This document shows positions 15,876 through 25,888 of a DNA stretch of 64,000 bases, in pieces. A model generated the notes under the pieces. It made no database searches, was not told the DNA's origin, and was given only the letters and a program-made list of their open reading frames with translations. The DNA is from Thermocrispum agreste DSM 44070 (GTDB taxonomy: Bacteria; Actinomycetota; Actinomycetes; Mycobacteriales; Pseudonocardiaceae). The stretch lies in the NCBI RefSeq assembly GCF_000427905.1, contig NZ_KE386603.1, positions 615,332 to 679,331 on the forward strand. The letters run 5' to 3'. The position numbers and the translations under genes were made by a program. The stretch's first letter is position 1; the number at the start of each line of letters is the position of its first letter.

Positions 15876-17497
15876 GGGACGAGCTTCCCGGGATTGAGGA
15901 TGCCGTGCGGGTCGAGCTCGGCCTTCACCGCGCGCAGGATCCGCACGCCGACGTCCCCGATCTCGTCGGGCAGCCACGGCCGGTGATCGACCCCGACGGC
16001 ATGGTGGTGGGTAATGGTGCCGCCGTTGGCCATGATCGCGTCGGACGCCGCCCGCTTGGCGCGCTTCCATTGCTCGATGACGTCCTCGACGGTGTCGCCG
16101 CGCTGGGCCGCCACCACGGTGAAGTACAGCGAGCACCCGGTCGGATAGATGTGCGAGATATGGCACATGACCAGCGACTGCGTGCCGGTCTCGGCCAATG
16201 CCGACTGCAGCGCCGAGGTCACCGCGGCCTTCAACGCGGGCGCGTTGGACCAGCTCGTGGCGGTCTCCAACGTCTCGCACAGGGCGCCGTTGGCCAGGAG
16301 GGCGTCACGGAGATACGGCGCGTCGAAGCGCCCGTGTGCCCAGGATTCGGCCGGTTCCGGCCCCAGCGACGTGCCTCCCGCGGCCCGGAGCACCGCGCTG
16401 GTCAGCTGATGCCGCATGGCCACCTGCTGTTCGGTGCCCTCGAACACGGTGACCGCCAGGCACCCACCGGTGACCTGCTCGCCGCCGATACGGTCGGTCA
16501 TGGCCAGGTTGACGCCGGTTTCCGCTTCGTCGGACAGCCGGATGACGGTCGGCTGGGTGCCGTGCTGGGCGACCGCCCGCAAGGCCGCGGCCCCAGCGGC
16601 GAAGTCGTCGAACCGCCACGCTTCGTACCGCTTGACCTCGGGGAGCCGGTGCACCCGGAGCCGGACGGCGGTGATGATCCCGAGGGTGCCCTCCGAGCCG
16701 AGGAACAGCTCGCGCAGGTCTGGGCCGGCCGCCGACGCGGGCGCCCGGCCCAGCTCGAGCTTCCCGGCTGGGGTGACCACGCGCAGTCCGCACACCATGT
16801 CGTCGAAGCGCCCGTAGCCGGACGAGTCCTGTCCGGACGAGCGCGTGGCGGCGAACCCGCCGATGGTCGCGTACTGGAAGCTCTGCGGGTAATGGCCGAG
16901 CTCGAACCCGTGCTCGGCCAGCAGCTGCTCCGCCCGTGGCCCCGGCAGGCCCGCGCCGAGCACCGCTTCGCCGGAGGTGGTGTCGAGCGATTCCAGGCGG
17001 TCGAACCGCCGGAGGTCCAGGCTGATGACCGCGGAGAAGCCTGCCCGCACCGGGTCGAGTCCGCCGACCACGCTCGTCCCGCCGCCGAACGGAACGACGG
17101 CGATCCGCCGTCGGCCGCAGACGTCGAGCACCGCGGCCACTTCGTCGTCGCTGCCCGGAAGCACGACCGCGTCGGGTGCAGCTTGCGGCCGCCGGCTCTT
17201 CCGGCGCAGCAGATCCAGGGTGGACTTGCCGCCGGCTCGGGGAAGCCGGTCGGCGTCGGCTCGTGACACGTGCTCCGCGCCGACCACGTCGGTCAGCGCT
17301 GCCAGGTCTTCGTCAGCCAGCGTCGAGGGTCGCAGGACGACCTCCGACTTGTCCGGCGCGCGGACGTCGTCGGTCGAGACCCCGAGCGCTTGGCGCAGCA
17401 GCGCGCGGATGTTCTCGGACAGGGGCTTGGCCTTGGCTTCGTCGCCCCACGCGTCCCACTTCATGGGCGGGACGGGCACTTGCGGGTCCGCCGTCAT
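15872..17497 (-). CDS. FAD-binding oxidase, alkyl-dihydroxyacetonephosphate synthase-like
   Basis: 541 residues. The FAD_binding_4 domain spans about 100-285 and includes VVPFGGGTSVVGGL, GHYPQSFQYATIGGFAATRSSGQDSSGYG and FLGSEGTLGIITAVRLRV; a FAD-oxidase C domain ends in HHHAVGVDHRPWLPDE and DPHGILNPGKLVP. These signatures are shared with AGPS enzymes, which replace an acyl group of acyl-DHAP with a fatty alcohol to form ether lipids, and with D-lactate/glycolate-type oxidases. Coupled to a lipid kinase and divergent from TetR-glpD, it fits glycerolipid metabolism. Whether this organism makes ether lipids is unproven. The orthologous M. tuberculosis context is Rv2251. Confidence 0.88.
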   Translation of the reverse strand: MTADPQVPVPPMKWDAWGDEAKAKPLSENIRALLRQALGVSTDDVRAPDKSEVVLRPSTLADEDLAALTDVVGAEHVSRADADRLPRAGGKSTLDLLRRKSRRPQAAPDAVVLPGSDDEVAAVLDVCGRRRIAVVPFGGGTSVVGGLDPVRAGFSAVISLDLRRFDRLESLDTTSGEAVLGAGLPGPRAEQLLAEHGFELGHYPQSFQYATIGGFAATRSSGQDSSGYGRFDDMVCGLRVVTPAGKLELGRAPASAAGPDLRELFLGSEGTLGIITAVRLRVHRLPEVKRYEAWRFDDFAAGAAALRAVAQHGTQPTVIRLSDEAETGVNLAMTDRIGGEQVTGGCLAVTVFEGTEQQVAMRHQLTSAVLRAAGGTSLGPEPAESWAHGRFDAPYLRDALLANGALCETLETATSWSNAPALKAAVTSALQSALAETGTQSLVMCHISHIYPTGCSLYFTVVAAQRGDTVEDVIEQWKRAKRAASDAIMANGGTITHHHAVGVDHRPWLPDEIGDVGVRILRAVKAELDPHGILNPGKLVP

Positions 17498-17508
17498 GCG
17501 TGTCAGTC

Positions 17509-17531
17509 TTACACATCATGTCAAGATGTAA
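17509..17531. promoter_or_regulatory. Candidate TetR operator between the flavoprotein and tetR genes
   Basis: TTACA (17509-17513) and TGTAA (17527-17531) form a 23-bp imperfect palindrome that also contains the tetR start codon. Only 20 bases separate the two divergent start codons, so a regulator bound here would block both genes and tetR itself. Confidence 0.45.
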
Positions 17532-18096
17532 CGCCGTCCGGCGGAGCACCGAGGACGTCATCCTCGACGCGGCCGCGGAGCTCATCCAGCACACCGGTGG
17601 GGCGCGCGTCAACATCGCCGAGATCGCCCGGCGTGCCGGTGTCTCCCGGCCGACCATCTACCGGCGCTGGCCGGACGTGCGGGCCATCGTCGCGGCTCTG
17701 CTGACCCGTGAGGTACGGGCGATCGCGCGCGCCGTCGTCCCGGCGGGGCAGGATCGGGAAGCGCTGGTGGCAGGCGTCGTGGAGATCGCCGAGCGGGTGC
17801 GCGACCACCCGGTGCTCGGGTTGCTGCTGCGCACCGACCCGGAGGTCTACCGCCGGTACTTCGTCGAACGGCTCGGCACCAGCCAGCGAGGGTTGCTCCG
17901 GGAGCTGCAGAGCCGGCTCGCTGCGGCCCAGGCCGACGGCACGGTGCGCGACGGCGACCCCGAGCAGATGGCCGCGATGGTGTTGTTGATCGCGGAGACC
18001 ACCGTGCAGTCCTATCGCACGGTGACCGCGTTGGTGCCGGAGGACGCCTGGCGCCGCGAACTGACCCACGTACTGAACCGGTATCTCGCGCCATGA
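17518..18096 (+). CDS. TetR family transcriptional regulator
   Basis: 192 residues, ATG at 17518. The TetR_N helix-turn-helix is clear: DVILDAAAELIQHTGGARVNIAEIARRAGVSRPTIYRRWPDVRAIVAALL (about 13-62). The C-terminal ligand and dimer domain is helical and not assignable to a ligand; a lipid or CoA thioester would suit the context. Its last codon overlaps the glpD start (ATGA at 18093-18096), so it is co-transcribed with glpD. It is divergent from the lipid kinase operon and probably represses both sides through the palindrome at 17509-17531. The placement matches Rv2250c in M. tuberculosis. Confidence 0.92.
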   Translation: MSRCNAVRRSTEDVILDAAAELIQHTGGARVNIAEIARRAGVSRPTIYRRWPDVRAIVAALLTREVRAIARAVVPAGQDREALVAGVVEIAERVRDHPVLGLLLRTDPEVYRRYFVERLGTSQRGLLRELQSRLAAAQADGTVRDGDPEQMAAMVLLIAETTVQSYRTVTALVPEDAWRRELTHVLNRYLAP

Positions 18097-19637
18097 CCGA
18101 TTCGTCGCTCAACGCGGCCCGCCGCCGGGCCGACCTGATCGCCCTCGGAGATCGTCCGGACGTGGACGTGCTGGTCATCGGGGGAGGTGTCACGGGAACC
18201 GGCGTCGCACTCGACGCAGCCACGCGCGGGCTGCGGACGGTGCTGGTGGAGGCTCGGGATCTGGCCTTCGGCACCAGCCGGTGGAGTTCCAAGCTCGCGC
18301 ACGGTGGCCTGCGCTACCTGGCCTCCGGGCGGGTCGGCGTCGCCCGGGAAAGCGCGGTGGAGCGCGGCATCTTGATGACGCGCACCGCGCCGCACTTGAT
18401 CCGCCCGTTGCCGCAGGTCGTGCCGCTGCTGCCGGAGATCAGCCGCAAGCAGGAGTGGCTGGTCCACCTGGGCTTCCGCGCGGGCGACGCGCTGCGCACG
18501 GTCGCCGGGACACCGTCGTCGGTGCTGCCCCGCCCGCGCCGGATCGACGCCGCCGAGACGGTACGGCTGGTGCCCGCGGTACGGCGCACCGGGTTGCGGG
18601 GCGGCCTGCTCGCCTACGACGGGCAGCTGGTGGACGACGCGCGCCTGGTGGTGGCCATCGCCAGGACGGCGGCCGAACACGGGGCCGCCATCCTGACCCG
18701 GGTGCGGGCGTCCGGGGTGACCGGTGAGTCGGCAGAGCTGACCGACGTGCTGACCGGCGAGACCCTGACCGTGCGCGCCGAGGCGGTGATCAACGCGACG
18801 GGGGTGTGGGCGGGCACGGTGGACCCGAGCGTCCGGTTGCGCCCCAGCCGGGGTACGCACCTGGTGGTGCCTGCCGAGGCGCTCGGTCATCCGCGAGGAG
18901 CGTTGACCGTGCCGGTGCCGGGTTCGGTGAGCCGTTACGTCTTCGCGCTGCCGCAGCAGCACAGCAGGGTGCTGATCGGGCTGACCGACGTCGAAGCGCC
19001 CGGTGAGATCCCCGACGTTCCCCGGCCGACGGCCGAGGAGGTGTCGTTCCTGCTGGACACCGTCAATGCGGCGTTGGGGAGCCGGCTCGGTGCCGACGAC
19101 GTGGTGGGGAGCTTCGCCGGGCTGCGTCCGCTGATCGAAACCGACGGCGCGGCCGACGGCTCGACGGCCGACCTCAGCCGCAAGCACGCCGTGCTGCGTG
19201 CCCCGTCCGGGGTGATCACCGTGGTGGGCGGGAAGCTCACGACTTACCGGCGCATGGCGGAAGATGCGGTGGATGCCGCTGTCGCGCGGCTTCGGCCCGG
19301 ATCGGCAGGCCGTTGCCGGACTCCCTACGTGCCGCTGATCGGAGCGCCGGGGCACCCGATGTCGCAGCGGGCACCCGCCGGTGTCCGCGAGGAGCTGATC
19401 CGCAGGCACGGCGGCGCCGCGGCGTCGGTCGTGGATTCGGCCACCGTGGCGGATCCGCTCGCGCCGATCGCCGAGGGGCTTGACGTGACGCGGGCCGAAG
19501 TGGAGTACGCGGTTCGGCACGAAGGAGCGCTCGACGTGGACGACGTCATGGATCGCCGCACGCGCATCGGGCTGGTCCAGGCCGACGCCGAACGGGCCCG
19601 GCCCGCCGTGCAGGAAATCGTCGACGCGGCCGGCTGA
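18093..19637 (+). CDS. glpD: FAD-dependent glycerol-3-phosphate dehydrogenase
   Basis: 514 residues. Oxidises glycerol-3-phosphate to dihydroxyacetone phosphate and passes electrons to the quinone pool at the inner membrane face. The N-terminal Rossmann motif VLVIGGGVTGTGVALDAATRGL (about 26-47) binds FAD; FGTSRWSSKLAHGGLRYL is the GlpD signature; ITVVGGKLTTYRRMAEDAVDA is the C-terminal FAD contact. A DAO_C helical domain follows (about 400-510). It overlaps the tetR stop by four bases. DHAP is also the precursor of acyl-DHAP, the substrate class of the neighbouring AGPS-like enzyme. Confidence 0.94.
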   Translation: MTDSSLNAARRRADLIALGDRPDVDVLVIGGGVTGTGVALDAATRGLRTVLVEARDLAFGTSRWSSKLAHGGLRYLASGRVGVARESAVERGILMTRTAPHLIRPLPQVVPLLPEISRKQEWLVHLGFRAGDALRTVAGTPSSVLPRPRRIDAAETVRLVPAVRRTGLRGGLLAYDGQLVDDARLVVAIARTAAEHGAAILTRVRASGVTGESAELTDVLTGETLTVRAEAVINATGVWAGTVDPSVRLRPSRGTHLVVPAEALGHPRGALTVPVPGSVSRYVFALPQQHSRVLIGLTDVEAPGEIPDVPRPTAEEVSFLLDTVNAALGSRLGADDVVGSFAGLRPLIETDGAADGSTADLSRKHAVLRAPSGVITVVGGKLTTYRRMAEDAVDAAVARLRPGSAGRCRTPYVPLIGAPGHPMSQRAPAGVREELIRRHGGAAASVVDSATVADPLAPIAEGLDVTRAEVEYAVRHEGALDVDDVMDRRTRIGLVQADAERARPAVQEIVDAAG

Positions 19638-19705
19638 CGCCCGCTTGCGCCTGACAGGAATCAGGCCACCGAGCGTGCGGCCCTGACAAGACCCGGCAAG
19701 AAGAA

Positions 19706-19736
19706 GGCTCCGCCGATCGCAGCGGCCGACGGAGCC
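19706..19736. terminator. Bidirectional hairpin between glpD and the secreted-protein gene
   Basis: GGCTCCG (19706-19712) pairs with CGGAGCC (19730-19736). On the minus strand it is followed by TTCTTCTTG, a fair U-rich tail for the gene ending at 19764; on the plus strand only CTTCCC follows. Confidence 0.6.
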
Positions 19737-19763
19737 CTTCCCGAGACGACGTGCCGTCCGGCA

Positions 19764-20558
19764 CTACCAGCGGCTGATCCACCACTCCTCGGCGTAGCCG
19801 GCCATGTAGCTGGTCGAGGACGGTGAGTAGGCGCGGTAGTAGTACTTCTTGCCCTTCGGCGGGGACGCCAGGACGAACTTCCAGGTGCCGTTGCTGTTGG
19901 CGCGGGTGTACTTGGCGTACTTCCAGCCGCAGCTGGCGCACTGCTTGTACTGCAGCTTGATCTGCGTGCCCTGGCCGCCGGGGCGCACCTTGCCGTAGTA
20001 CTTGAACTTGGTGCTGGAGGTGCGCACCAGCTTGCTGCCGCTCAAGTTGCGGCGCACCCCGACCTTGGCGTAGGCGGCGGACGGCTCGTAGTTGCCGGTC
20101 CCCGCGAACGCCACGCCGAAGTAGTAGTTGCGCGGCGGCTTCCGGTAGAAGCGGAACAGCCCGGTCTTCGTGCTGGTCTTCATCTTGTCGACCTGGACCC
20201 ACGGCTTCGACGTGCTGTTCCTGGCGAACAGCACCACTTCGACGCCGGGCAGCGCACCGCCGTCGACCACCACCTGACCCTCCAGCGTGGCCTTCCCGCC
20301 GTAGGTGATCCAGGTGCTGCGGTGCGTCCAGATGATCTTCGTCTTGATCTTCGCCGCGCCGGCCTTGTCCCCCTTGGCAGCCGTCAGGTCGACGACCTCG
20401 GCCTGCTCGGTCTGCGCCTTCGCCGGGGCGACGGCGCGCACGGTGGTGTCGGACTTGGTCTCGGCCGCGGGCTCGGCCCACGCCGAGCCGGCGATCGTGC
20501 CGCTCAGCGCGGTGACCAGCACCGCGGACGCGGCGACCAGCCTACGAGTTCGACGCAC
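19764..20558 (-). CDS. Secreted beta-rich protein of unknown function
   Basis: 264 residues with a GTG start after GGAGGGG. A Sec signal peptide (about 1-28) ends at SAWA before EPAAET. The mature part is rich in Lys, Tyr, Thr and Ser. Two stretches, TYGGKATLEGQVVVDGGALPGVEVVLFARNSTSKPW... and a second KVRPGGQGTQIKLQYKQCASCGWKYAKY segment, look like tandem immunoglobulin-like domains of the kind found in secreted actinobacterial proteins. Two Cys in CASC may form a disulfide. The C terminus ends in EEWWISRW. No catalytic motif is seen. Confidence 0.8.
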   Translation of the reverse strand: MRRTRRLVAASAVLVTALSGTIAGSAWAEPAAETKSDTTVRAVAPAKAQTEQAEVVDLTAAKGDKAGAAKIKTKIIWTHRSTWITYGGKATLEGQVVVDGGALPGVEVVLFARNSTSKPWVQVDKMKTSTKTGLFRFYRKPPRNYYFGVAFAGTGNYEPSAAYAKVGVRRNLSGSKLVRTSSTKFKYYGKVRPGGQGTQIKLQYKQCASCGWKYAKYTRANSNGTWKFVLASPPKGKKYYYRAYSPSSTSYMAGYAEEWWISRW

Positions 20559-20785
20559 AGGTACCCCTCCGTCATGGTTGCGGACCCGCCGGATGCGAAC
20601 CCACAGTGATCATTGCGCGGAAATCCTAAAGTGCGGCCGGGGAGTTCGTGACGGTTTTGCCGAAATCTCCCCTTCTCTGTGGCAGATGTCGTCCGCGTGG
20701 AGCTAGCGGCGTGGCCGGCGCCTGGCTACGATCGGCCGCCGCAATCCGGTGCACGGCCTGATGCACGGCAGAGAGGGGAGCCACG

Positions 20786-21478
20786 ATGGGGAAACGTGTG
20801 TGGATGTCCGGCTTGGCCATGGTGGCGTCCGCGATCCTGGCGGGCACGCTCGCGGCCGTGCCCGCGTCCGCGGGCAGCGCCGACGCGGCAGGCTGGCGTC
20901 CGCCGTTCCGCGCCAAGATCGAACGGATCAGCCCGGAGCTGGCCGAGGAGATGATCGGGGTGTCGTGGCATCCCGGTTGCCCGGTGCCGATCGAGGACCT
21001 GCGGCTGATCACCATGAACCACCACGGCTTCGACGGCCGCTCGCACGACGGCGAGCTGGTGGTGCACAAGGACGTCGCCAAGAACGTGGTGAAGGTCTTC
21101 CGCAAGCTCTACTACCACAAGTTCCCGATCCGCCGGATGGAGCGCATCGAGCACTACGGCGGGAGCGACGACGCGTCGATGGAAGCCGACAACACCTCGG
21201 CGTTCAACTGCCGGGAGATCACCGGCGGTGGCGGCTTCTCGGTGCACTCCTACGGCAAGGCGATCGACATCAACACCATCGAGAACCCGTACGTCAAGGG
21301 TGACCTGGTGCTGCCGGAAGCCGGTCGGGAGTACCTGGACCGGGAGGACGTGCACCCGGGAATGATCGTCGACGGCGACATCGTGGTGCGCTCGTTCGCC
21401 AAGGCCGGGTTCATCTGGGGCGGCCACTGGACCAGCCCGATCGACTACCAGCACTTCGAGGTGCCCGTCGACGACTGA
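20786..21478 (+). CDS. Secreted M15-family peptidase (D-Ala-D-Ala carboxypeptidase type)
   Basis: 230 residues. A signal peptide (about 1-29) ends near PASAG. The M15 zinc site is complete: HSYGKAID gives His154 and Asp161, and DYQHFEV gives His223; NCREITGGGGFSVHSYGKAIDIN is typical of the M15C branch. Such enzymes trim D-alanyl-D-alanine or L-Ala-D-Glu ends of peptidoglycan peptides outside the cell. GAGAGGGGAG lies just before the ATG. A TACGAT box near 20727 may be its promoter. It is divergent from the secreted protein gene and convergent with the 5-oxoprolinase gene. Confidence 0.92.
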   Translation: MGKRVWMSGLAMVASAILAGTLAAVPASAGSADAAGWRPPFRAKIERISPELAEEMIGVSWHPGCPVPIEDLRLITMNHHGFDGRSHDGELVVHKDVAKNVVKVFRKLYYHKFPIRRMERIEHYGGSDDASMEADNTSAFNCREITGGGGFSVHSYGKAIDINTIENPYVKGDLVLPEAGREYLDREDVHPGMIVDGDIVVRSFAKAGFIWGGHWTSPIDYQHFEVPVDD

Positions 21479-21606
21479 GCCGCTGGTGGCCTCCGGTGTC
21501 CGGGCGGGTGACGGTGCCGGGGCCGGGTGAGGCGGCGTTGCCGTCGGCTGGGTCGAGCGGTTCACTCATGTCGGTGCCACGGGCCGGGCGACGCCACCGT
21601 GCCGCG

Positions 21607-24600
21607 TCACTTCTCGGTGTCCGCTTCCTGAGGTGGGCCGTACCCGCCACCGCCCGGCGTCTCGATCACCAGCACGTCGCCGGGTGCCAGGTCGGCGGAG
21701 CCGCAGCCGGGCAGCTCGTCCACGGATCCGTCGGTCCGGACGACGTAGTTGCGGCCCAAGGCGCCGGGGCGGCCGCCTGCCATCCCGTACGGCGGCACCC
21801 GGCGATGCCCGGTCAGGGTGCTGACCGTGACCGGCTCGGTGAACCGCAGCCTGCGGATCACGCCGTTGCCGCCACGCCACTTGCCCGCACCACCGGAGCC
21901 ACGGCGGATCGCGAAGCCGTCGACCAGGACCGGCAGCCGGTGCTCCAGCACCTCCGGGTCGGTCAGCCGGGAGTTGGTCATGTGGGTCTGCACCGCGTCG
22001 GCCCCGTGGTAGCCGGGTCCTGCCCCTGAGCCGGAAGCCAGCGTCTCGTAGTACTGGTGGCGGTCGTTGCCGAACGTCACGTTGTTCATGGTTCCGGATC
22101 CCTCGGCCTGCACGCCCAGCGCCGCGTAGAGCGCACCGGTGATGGCCTGGGACGTCTCCACGTTGCCCGCCACCACGGCTGCCGGATACTCCGGGGCCAG
22201 CATGCTGCCGGGCGGGACGATCACCCGCAGCGGCCGCAGGCATCCGTCGTTGAGCGGGATGTCGTCGGCCACCAGCGTGCGGAACACGTACAGCACCGCC
22301 GCCTTCACCACGGCCGTCGGCGCGTTGAAGTTGCTCGTCAGCTGCGGGCTGGTGCCGGTGAAGTCGATCTCGGCCGATCGGTTGGCCCGGTCGACGGTGA
22401 CGCGCACGGCGATGACCGCGCCCGAGTCCATCTCGTAGCGGTACTCGCCGTCGTGCAGCCGGTCGATCACCCGGCGGACGGCTTCCTCGGCGTTGTCCTG
22501 CACGTGCCGCATGTAGGCCTGGACCACGTCCAGCCCGAAGTGGTCGATCATGGCCCGGACTTCGGCCACGCCCTTGGCGTTGGCCGCGATCTGCGCGCGC
22601 AGGTCGGCCAGGTTGGTGTCCGGGTCGCGGCTCGGATAGCGGGCGGACGTCAGCAGCTTGCGGGTCTCTTCCTCACGGAACCGGCCGTCACGGGCCAGCA
22701 GCCAGTTGTCGAACAGCACACCTTCGTGGTCGATGTGCGTGCTGCTGGCGGGCATCGACCCGGGGGTCAGTCCGCCGATCTCGGCGTGATGCCCGCGGGA
22801 GGCGACGTAGAAGAGGATCTCCCCGGGATCGTGCGGATCGTCGGAGGCGAACACCGGGGTGATGACCGTGACGTCCGGCAGATGCGTCCCGCCGTGGTAC
22901 GGGTCGTTGACCGCATAGACGTCACCAGGCCGCATGTCGCCCGCGCGGCGCCGGATGACCTCCTGCACGCTGGTGCCCATCGAGCCGAGATGGACCGGGA
23001 TGTGCGGGGCGTTGGCGATCAAGTGCCCGTCCGGGTCGAACAGCGCGCACGAGAAGTCCAGCCGCTCCTTGATGTTCACCGACTGCGCGGTCGACTCCAG
23101 CGCGACGCCCATTTGCTCGGCGATCGACATGAACAGGTTGTTGAAGATCTCCAGCAGCACCGGGTCGGCCTCGGTGCCGACTTCGGCGGATTCCTGCGTG
23201 CGGACCCGCTCGACGACGAGGTGGCCCTGCTCGATGCAGCGCGCACGCCAGCCCGGATCGACCACCGTGGTGCTGTTGGCCTCGGTGATGATCGCCGGGC
23301 CTTCGACGACCTGATCCACCGCCAGTGATTCCCGCTGGTACAGCCGTGCGTCGTGCCAACCGTCGGCATACAGCCGCACGGTCCCGATCGGCGCCGCAGG
23401 TTCGGTGCGCTGCACCGTGGGAAGCGTGGCCTCGGCCGACCGTGCGGTGGCCTCGACCGACACCGCCTCGATGATCAGCGGGCGGTCCATCAGGAAGGAG
23501 AACTGGGCCTTGTGCAGGCGTTCGAACTCCGCCGTCATGCCGTCCGCCGAGCCCAGCTGGACAGCCACCGTCGTGTCGGTGCCGTCGTAACGCAGGTGCG
23601 CGCGGCGGGTCACGTCGACGTCGCCCTGGTGCTTGCCGAGTTCGGCGATGGCCTTCTCGGCCAGCTCCTCGGCCACTTCGGCCGCCCTGGCCACGCCTTC
23701 GCCGGTCACCGCCACCTCGACGGAGCGCTGGCGTATGGCGGTCAGATCCGCCAGGCCGATGCCCAGCGCCGACAACACGCCGGCCATCGGCGGCACCAGG
23801 ACGGTGCGGATGCCCAGGGCGTCCGCCACGGCACAGGCGTGCTGGCCTCCCGCGCCGCCGAAGGTGGTCAGCGCGTAGCGGGTCACGTCGTGGCCCTTCT
23901 GCACGGAGATCTTCTTGACCGCGTTGGCCATGTTGGCGACCGCGATCTGCCGGAAACCTTCGGCGACCTCCTCGGGAGTGCGATCGTCCCCGGTGGCGGC
24001 GCGGATCTCGGCCGCCAGCTCGGCGAACCGCTTCCGCACTCCGTCCGCGTCGAGCGGCTCGGTGCCGTCGGCGCCGAACACGTGCGGGAAGTGGTCCGGC
24101 TGGATCCGGCCGAGCATCACGTTGGCGTCGGTGACCGTCAACGGCCCGCCGCGCCGGTAGCAGGCCGGGCCGGGGTCGGCACCCGCCGAGTCGGGGCCGA
24201 CCCGGTACCTGCTGCCGTCGAAGTGCAGGATCGACCCACCGCCTGCCGCGACGGTGTGGATGTCCAGCATCGGGGCGCGCAGCCGCACCCCGCCCACCAC
24301 GGTGGTGAACACCCGCTCGAACTCGCCCGCGTAGTGCGAGACGTCGGTGGACGTGCCGCCCATGTCGAAACCGATCACCCGGTCGAACCCGGCGGCCTGC
24401 GACATCCGCACCATGCCGACGATGCCTCCGGCCGGCCCGGACAGCACGGCGTCCTTGCCGCGGAAGTGCCCGGCCTCGGCCAGGCCGCCGTTGGACTGCA
24501 TGAACTGCAGGTCGGTGTCCGGCAGCTGGGCGGCCACCTGGTCGACGTAGCGGCGCAGCACGGGGGAGAGGTAGGCGTCGGCCACCGCGGTGTCGCCGCG

Positions 24601-25215
24601 CGGCACGAGCTTGAGCAGCGGACTGGCCTCGGCGGACAGCGAGACCTGGGTGAACCCGATCTCGCGCGCCAGGTCGCCGATCATGCGCTCGTGCTCCGGG
24701 AACTGGTAGCTGTGCAGGCACGCCACGGCCACTGCGCGGAAGCCCGCCCGGTACGCGTCGCGGAGTTCGGGTTCCAGCGCGGTCAGGTCCGGCTCGCGCA
24801 GCACCTCTCCACCGGCGGTGACGCGCTCGTCGACCTCGATCACCCTCGAGTACAGCGCGCTGGGCAGGGTGATCTGCCGGTCGAAGATGCGCGGGCGGTT
24901 CTGGTACGCGATGCGCAAGGCGTCGGCGAAGCCCTTGGTGATCACCAGCACCGTCGGCGCACCGGTGCGCTCCAGCAGCGCGTTGGTGGCCACCGTGGTG
25001 CCCATGCGCACCGCGTCGATGTCCGCCGTGCTGCCGGTACCCGCCGAGCTGGTGGCGCCCGCCTCGCTCAGCAGCTGCCGGATGCCCTCGACCGCGGCAT
25101 CCGGGTACCGGGGATCCTGCGACAGCAACTTGTGGGTGCGGATGTCGCCGCCGGGAGTGCGCGCGACGATGTCGGTGAACGTTCCGCCTCGATCGACCCA
25201 GAACTGCCAGCCCAT
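21607..25215 (-). CDS. 5-oxoprolinase / hydantoinase A-B fusion
   Basis: A 1202-residue cytosolic enzyme. The order is HyuA_N (about 4-190, starting [22 protein letters not shown]), HyuA (about 205-510, with [14 protein letters not shown] and GGGSI), then HyuB (about 680-1190, with [13 protein letters not shown] and [17 protein letters not shown] and GGGGYGPP). This AB fusion is the layout of eukaryotic and many actinobacterial 5-oxoprolinases, which hydrolyse 5-oxo-L-proline to glutamate with ATP. N-methylhydantoinase or acetone carboxylase-like activity cannot be excluded by sequence. It follows the YciO gene after three bases, so the two are probably one operon. Confidence 0.92.
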   Translation of the reverse strand: MGWQFWVDRGGTFTDIVARTPGGDIRTHKLLSQDPRYPDAAVEGIRQLLSEAGATSSAGTGSTADIDAVRMGTTVATNALLERTGAPTVLVITKGFADALRIAYQNRPRIFDRQITLPSALYSRVIEVDERVTAGGEVLREPDLTALEPELRDAYRAGFRAVAVACLHSYQFPEHERMIGDLAREIGFTQVSLSAEASPLLKLVPRGDTAVADAYLSPVLRRYVDQVAAQLPDTDLQFMQSNGGLAEAGHFRGKDAVLSGPAGGIVGMVRMSQAAGFDRVIGFDMGGTSTDVSHYAGEFERVFTTVVGGVRLRAPMLDIHTVAAGGGSILHFDGSRYRVGPDSAGADPGPACYRRGGPLTVTDANVMLGRIQPDHFPHVFGADGTEPLDADGVRKRFAELAAEIRAATGDDRTPEEVAEGFRQIAVANMANAVKKISVQKGHDVTRYALTTFGGAGGQHACAVADALGIRTVLVPPMAGVLSALGIGLADLTAIRQRSVEVAVTGEGVARAAEVAEELAEKAIAELGKHQGDVDVTRRAHLRYDGTDTTVAVQLGSADGMTAEFERLHKAQFSFLMDRPLIIEAVSVEATARSAEATLPTVQRTEPAAPIGTVRLYADGWHDARLYQRESLAVDQVVEGPAIITEANSTTVVDPGWRARCIEQGHLVVERVRTQESAEVGTEADPVLLEIFNNLFMSIAEQMGVALESTAQSVNIKERLDFSCALFDPDGHLIANAPHIPVHLGSMGTSVQEVIRRRAGDMRPGDVYAVNDPYHGGTHLPDVTVITPVFASDDPHDPGEILFYVASRGHHAEIGGLTPGSMPASSTHIDHEGVLFDNWLLARDGRFREEETRKLLTSARYPSRDPDTNLADLRAQIAANAKGVAEVRAMIDHFGLDVVQAYMRHVQDNAEEAVRRVIDRLHDGEYRYEMDSGAVIAVRVTVDRANRSAEIDFTGTSPQLTSNFNAPTAVVKAAVLYVFRTLVADDIPLNDGCLRPLRVIVPPGSMLAPEYPAAVVAGNVETSQAITGALYAALGVQAEGSGTMNNVTFGNDRHQYYETLASGSGAGPGYHGADAVQTHMTNSRLTDPEVLEHRLPVLVDGFAIRRGSGGAGKWRGGNGVIRRLRFTEPVTVSTLTGHRRVPPYGMAGGRPGALGRNYVVRTDGSVDELPGCGSADLAPGDVLVIETPGGGGYGPPQEADTEK

Positions 25216-25218
25216 TCC

Positions 25219-25839
25219 TCACTCGAATCTGGTCGGATCACCCGCCCCGTAGCGGACGATCTCCGGCTCACCGGTGGAGAAGTCGACCACCGTGGTCGGC
25301 TCGGTGCCGCACTCGCCGGAATCGATCACCACGTCGACCAGGTGATCGAGCCGTTCCTTGATCTCCCATCCCTGCGTCATCGGCTCCGGCGTGTCCGGCA
25401 GCAGCAGCGTGCTCGACAGGATCGGCTCGCCCAGCTCCGCCAGCAGCGCCTGTACCACGGTGTGCTGCGGGATGCGCACGCCCACGGTGCGTTTCTTGGC
25501 GTTCATCAGCTGGCGCGGCACTTCCTTGGTGGCGGGCAGGATGAACGTGTACTGGCCGGGCGTGGCCGCCTTGATGGCCCGGAACACCCGGTTGTCCAGC
25601 ACCACGAACTGCCCGAGCTGGGCGAAATCGGCGCAGACCAGCGTGTAGTGGTGCCGATGGTCGAGCTTGCGGATGTCCTTGATGCGCTCCAGTCCCTGCC
25701 GGTTGCCGATCGCGCACCCCAGCGCGTAGCACGAGTCGGTGGGATAGGCGATCAGGCCGCCGTCCCGCAACGTGGCGACCGCCTGGGCGATGGCCCTCGG
25801 CTGCGGGTTGACCGGGTGCACGTCGTAGTACCTCGCCAT
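25219..25839 (-). CDS. YciO/Sua5-type L-threonylcarbamoyladenylate synthase-like protein
   Basis: 206 residues, starting MARYYDVHPVNPQPRAIAQAV. The YrdC fold is seen in LRDGGLIAYPTDSCYALGCAIGNRQGLERIKDIRKLD and in PGQYTFILPATKEVPRQL and KRTVGVRIPQH. YrdC enzymes make threonylcarbamoyl-AMP for the t6A modification of ANN-decoding tRNAs. The YciO branch, with RHHYTLVCADFAQLG, is related but its role is less certain, and a separate tsaC normally lies near prmC in actinobacteria, so this may be a paralogue. ATG at 25839 sits seven bases after a TACGCT box. It overlaps no neighbour and heads the 5-oxoprolinase operon. Confidence 0.85.
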   Translation of the reverse strand: MARYYDVHPVNPQPRAIAQAVATLRDGGLIAYPTDSCYALGCAIGNRQGLERIKDIRKLDHRHHYTLVCADFAQLGQFVVLDNRVFRAIKAATPGQYTFILPATKEVPRQLMNAKKRTVGVRIPQHTVVQALLAELGEPILSSTLLLPDTPEPMTQGWEIKERLDHLVDVVIDSGECGTEPTTVVDFSTGEPEIVRYGAGDPTRFE

Positions 25840-25846
25840 TCCGGCG

Positions 25847-25852
25847 AGCGTA
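25847..25852 (-). promoter_or_regulatory. -10 box of the YciO gene (leaderless)
   Basis: TACGCT on the minus strand ends seven bases before the ATG; no Shine-Dalgarno lies between. Confidence 0.5.
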
Positions 25853-25888
25853 GTCAACCGCACGCTCGCTGACACGCAGGCACGACGA

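Noticed and set aside
20559-20785. Possible c-di-AMP (ydaO) riboswitch before the M15 peptidase
   Set aside because: Such switches often precede actinobacterial cell-wall hydrolase genes, but the conserved core words are not recognisable here.
23353-25872. 839-codon plus-strand frame opposite the 5-oxoprolinase
   Set aside because: Antisense shadow; His/Arg/Asp/Val-rich composition typical of reading GC-rich genes backwards.
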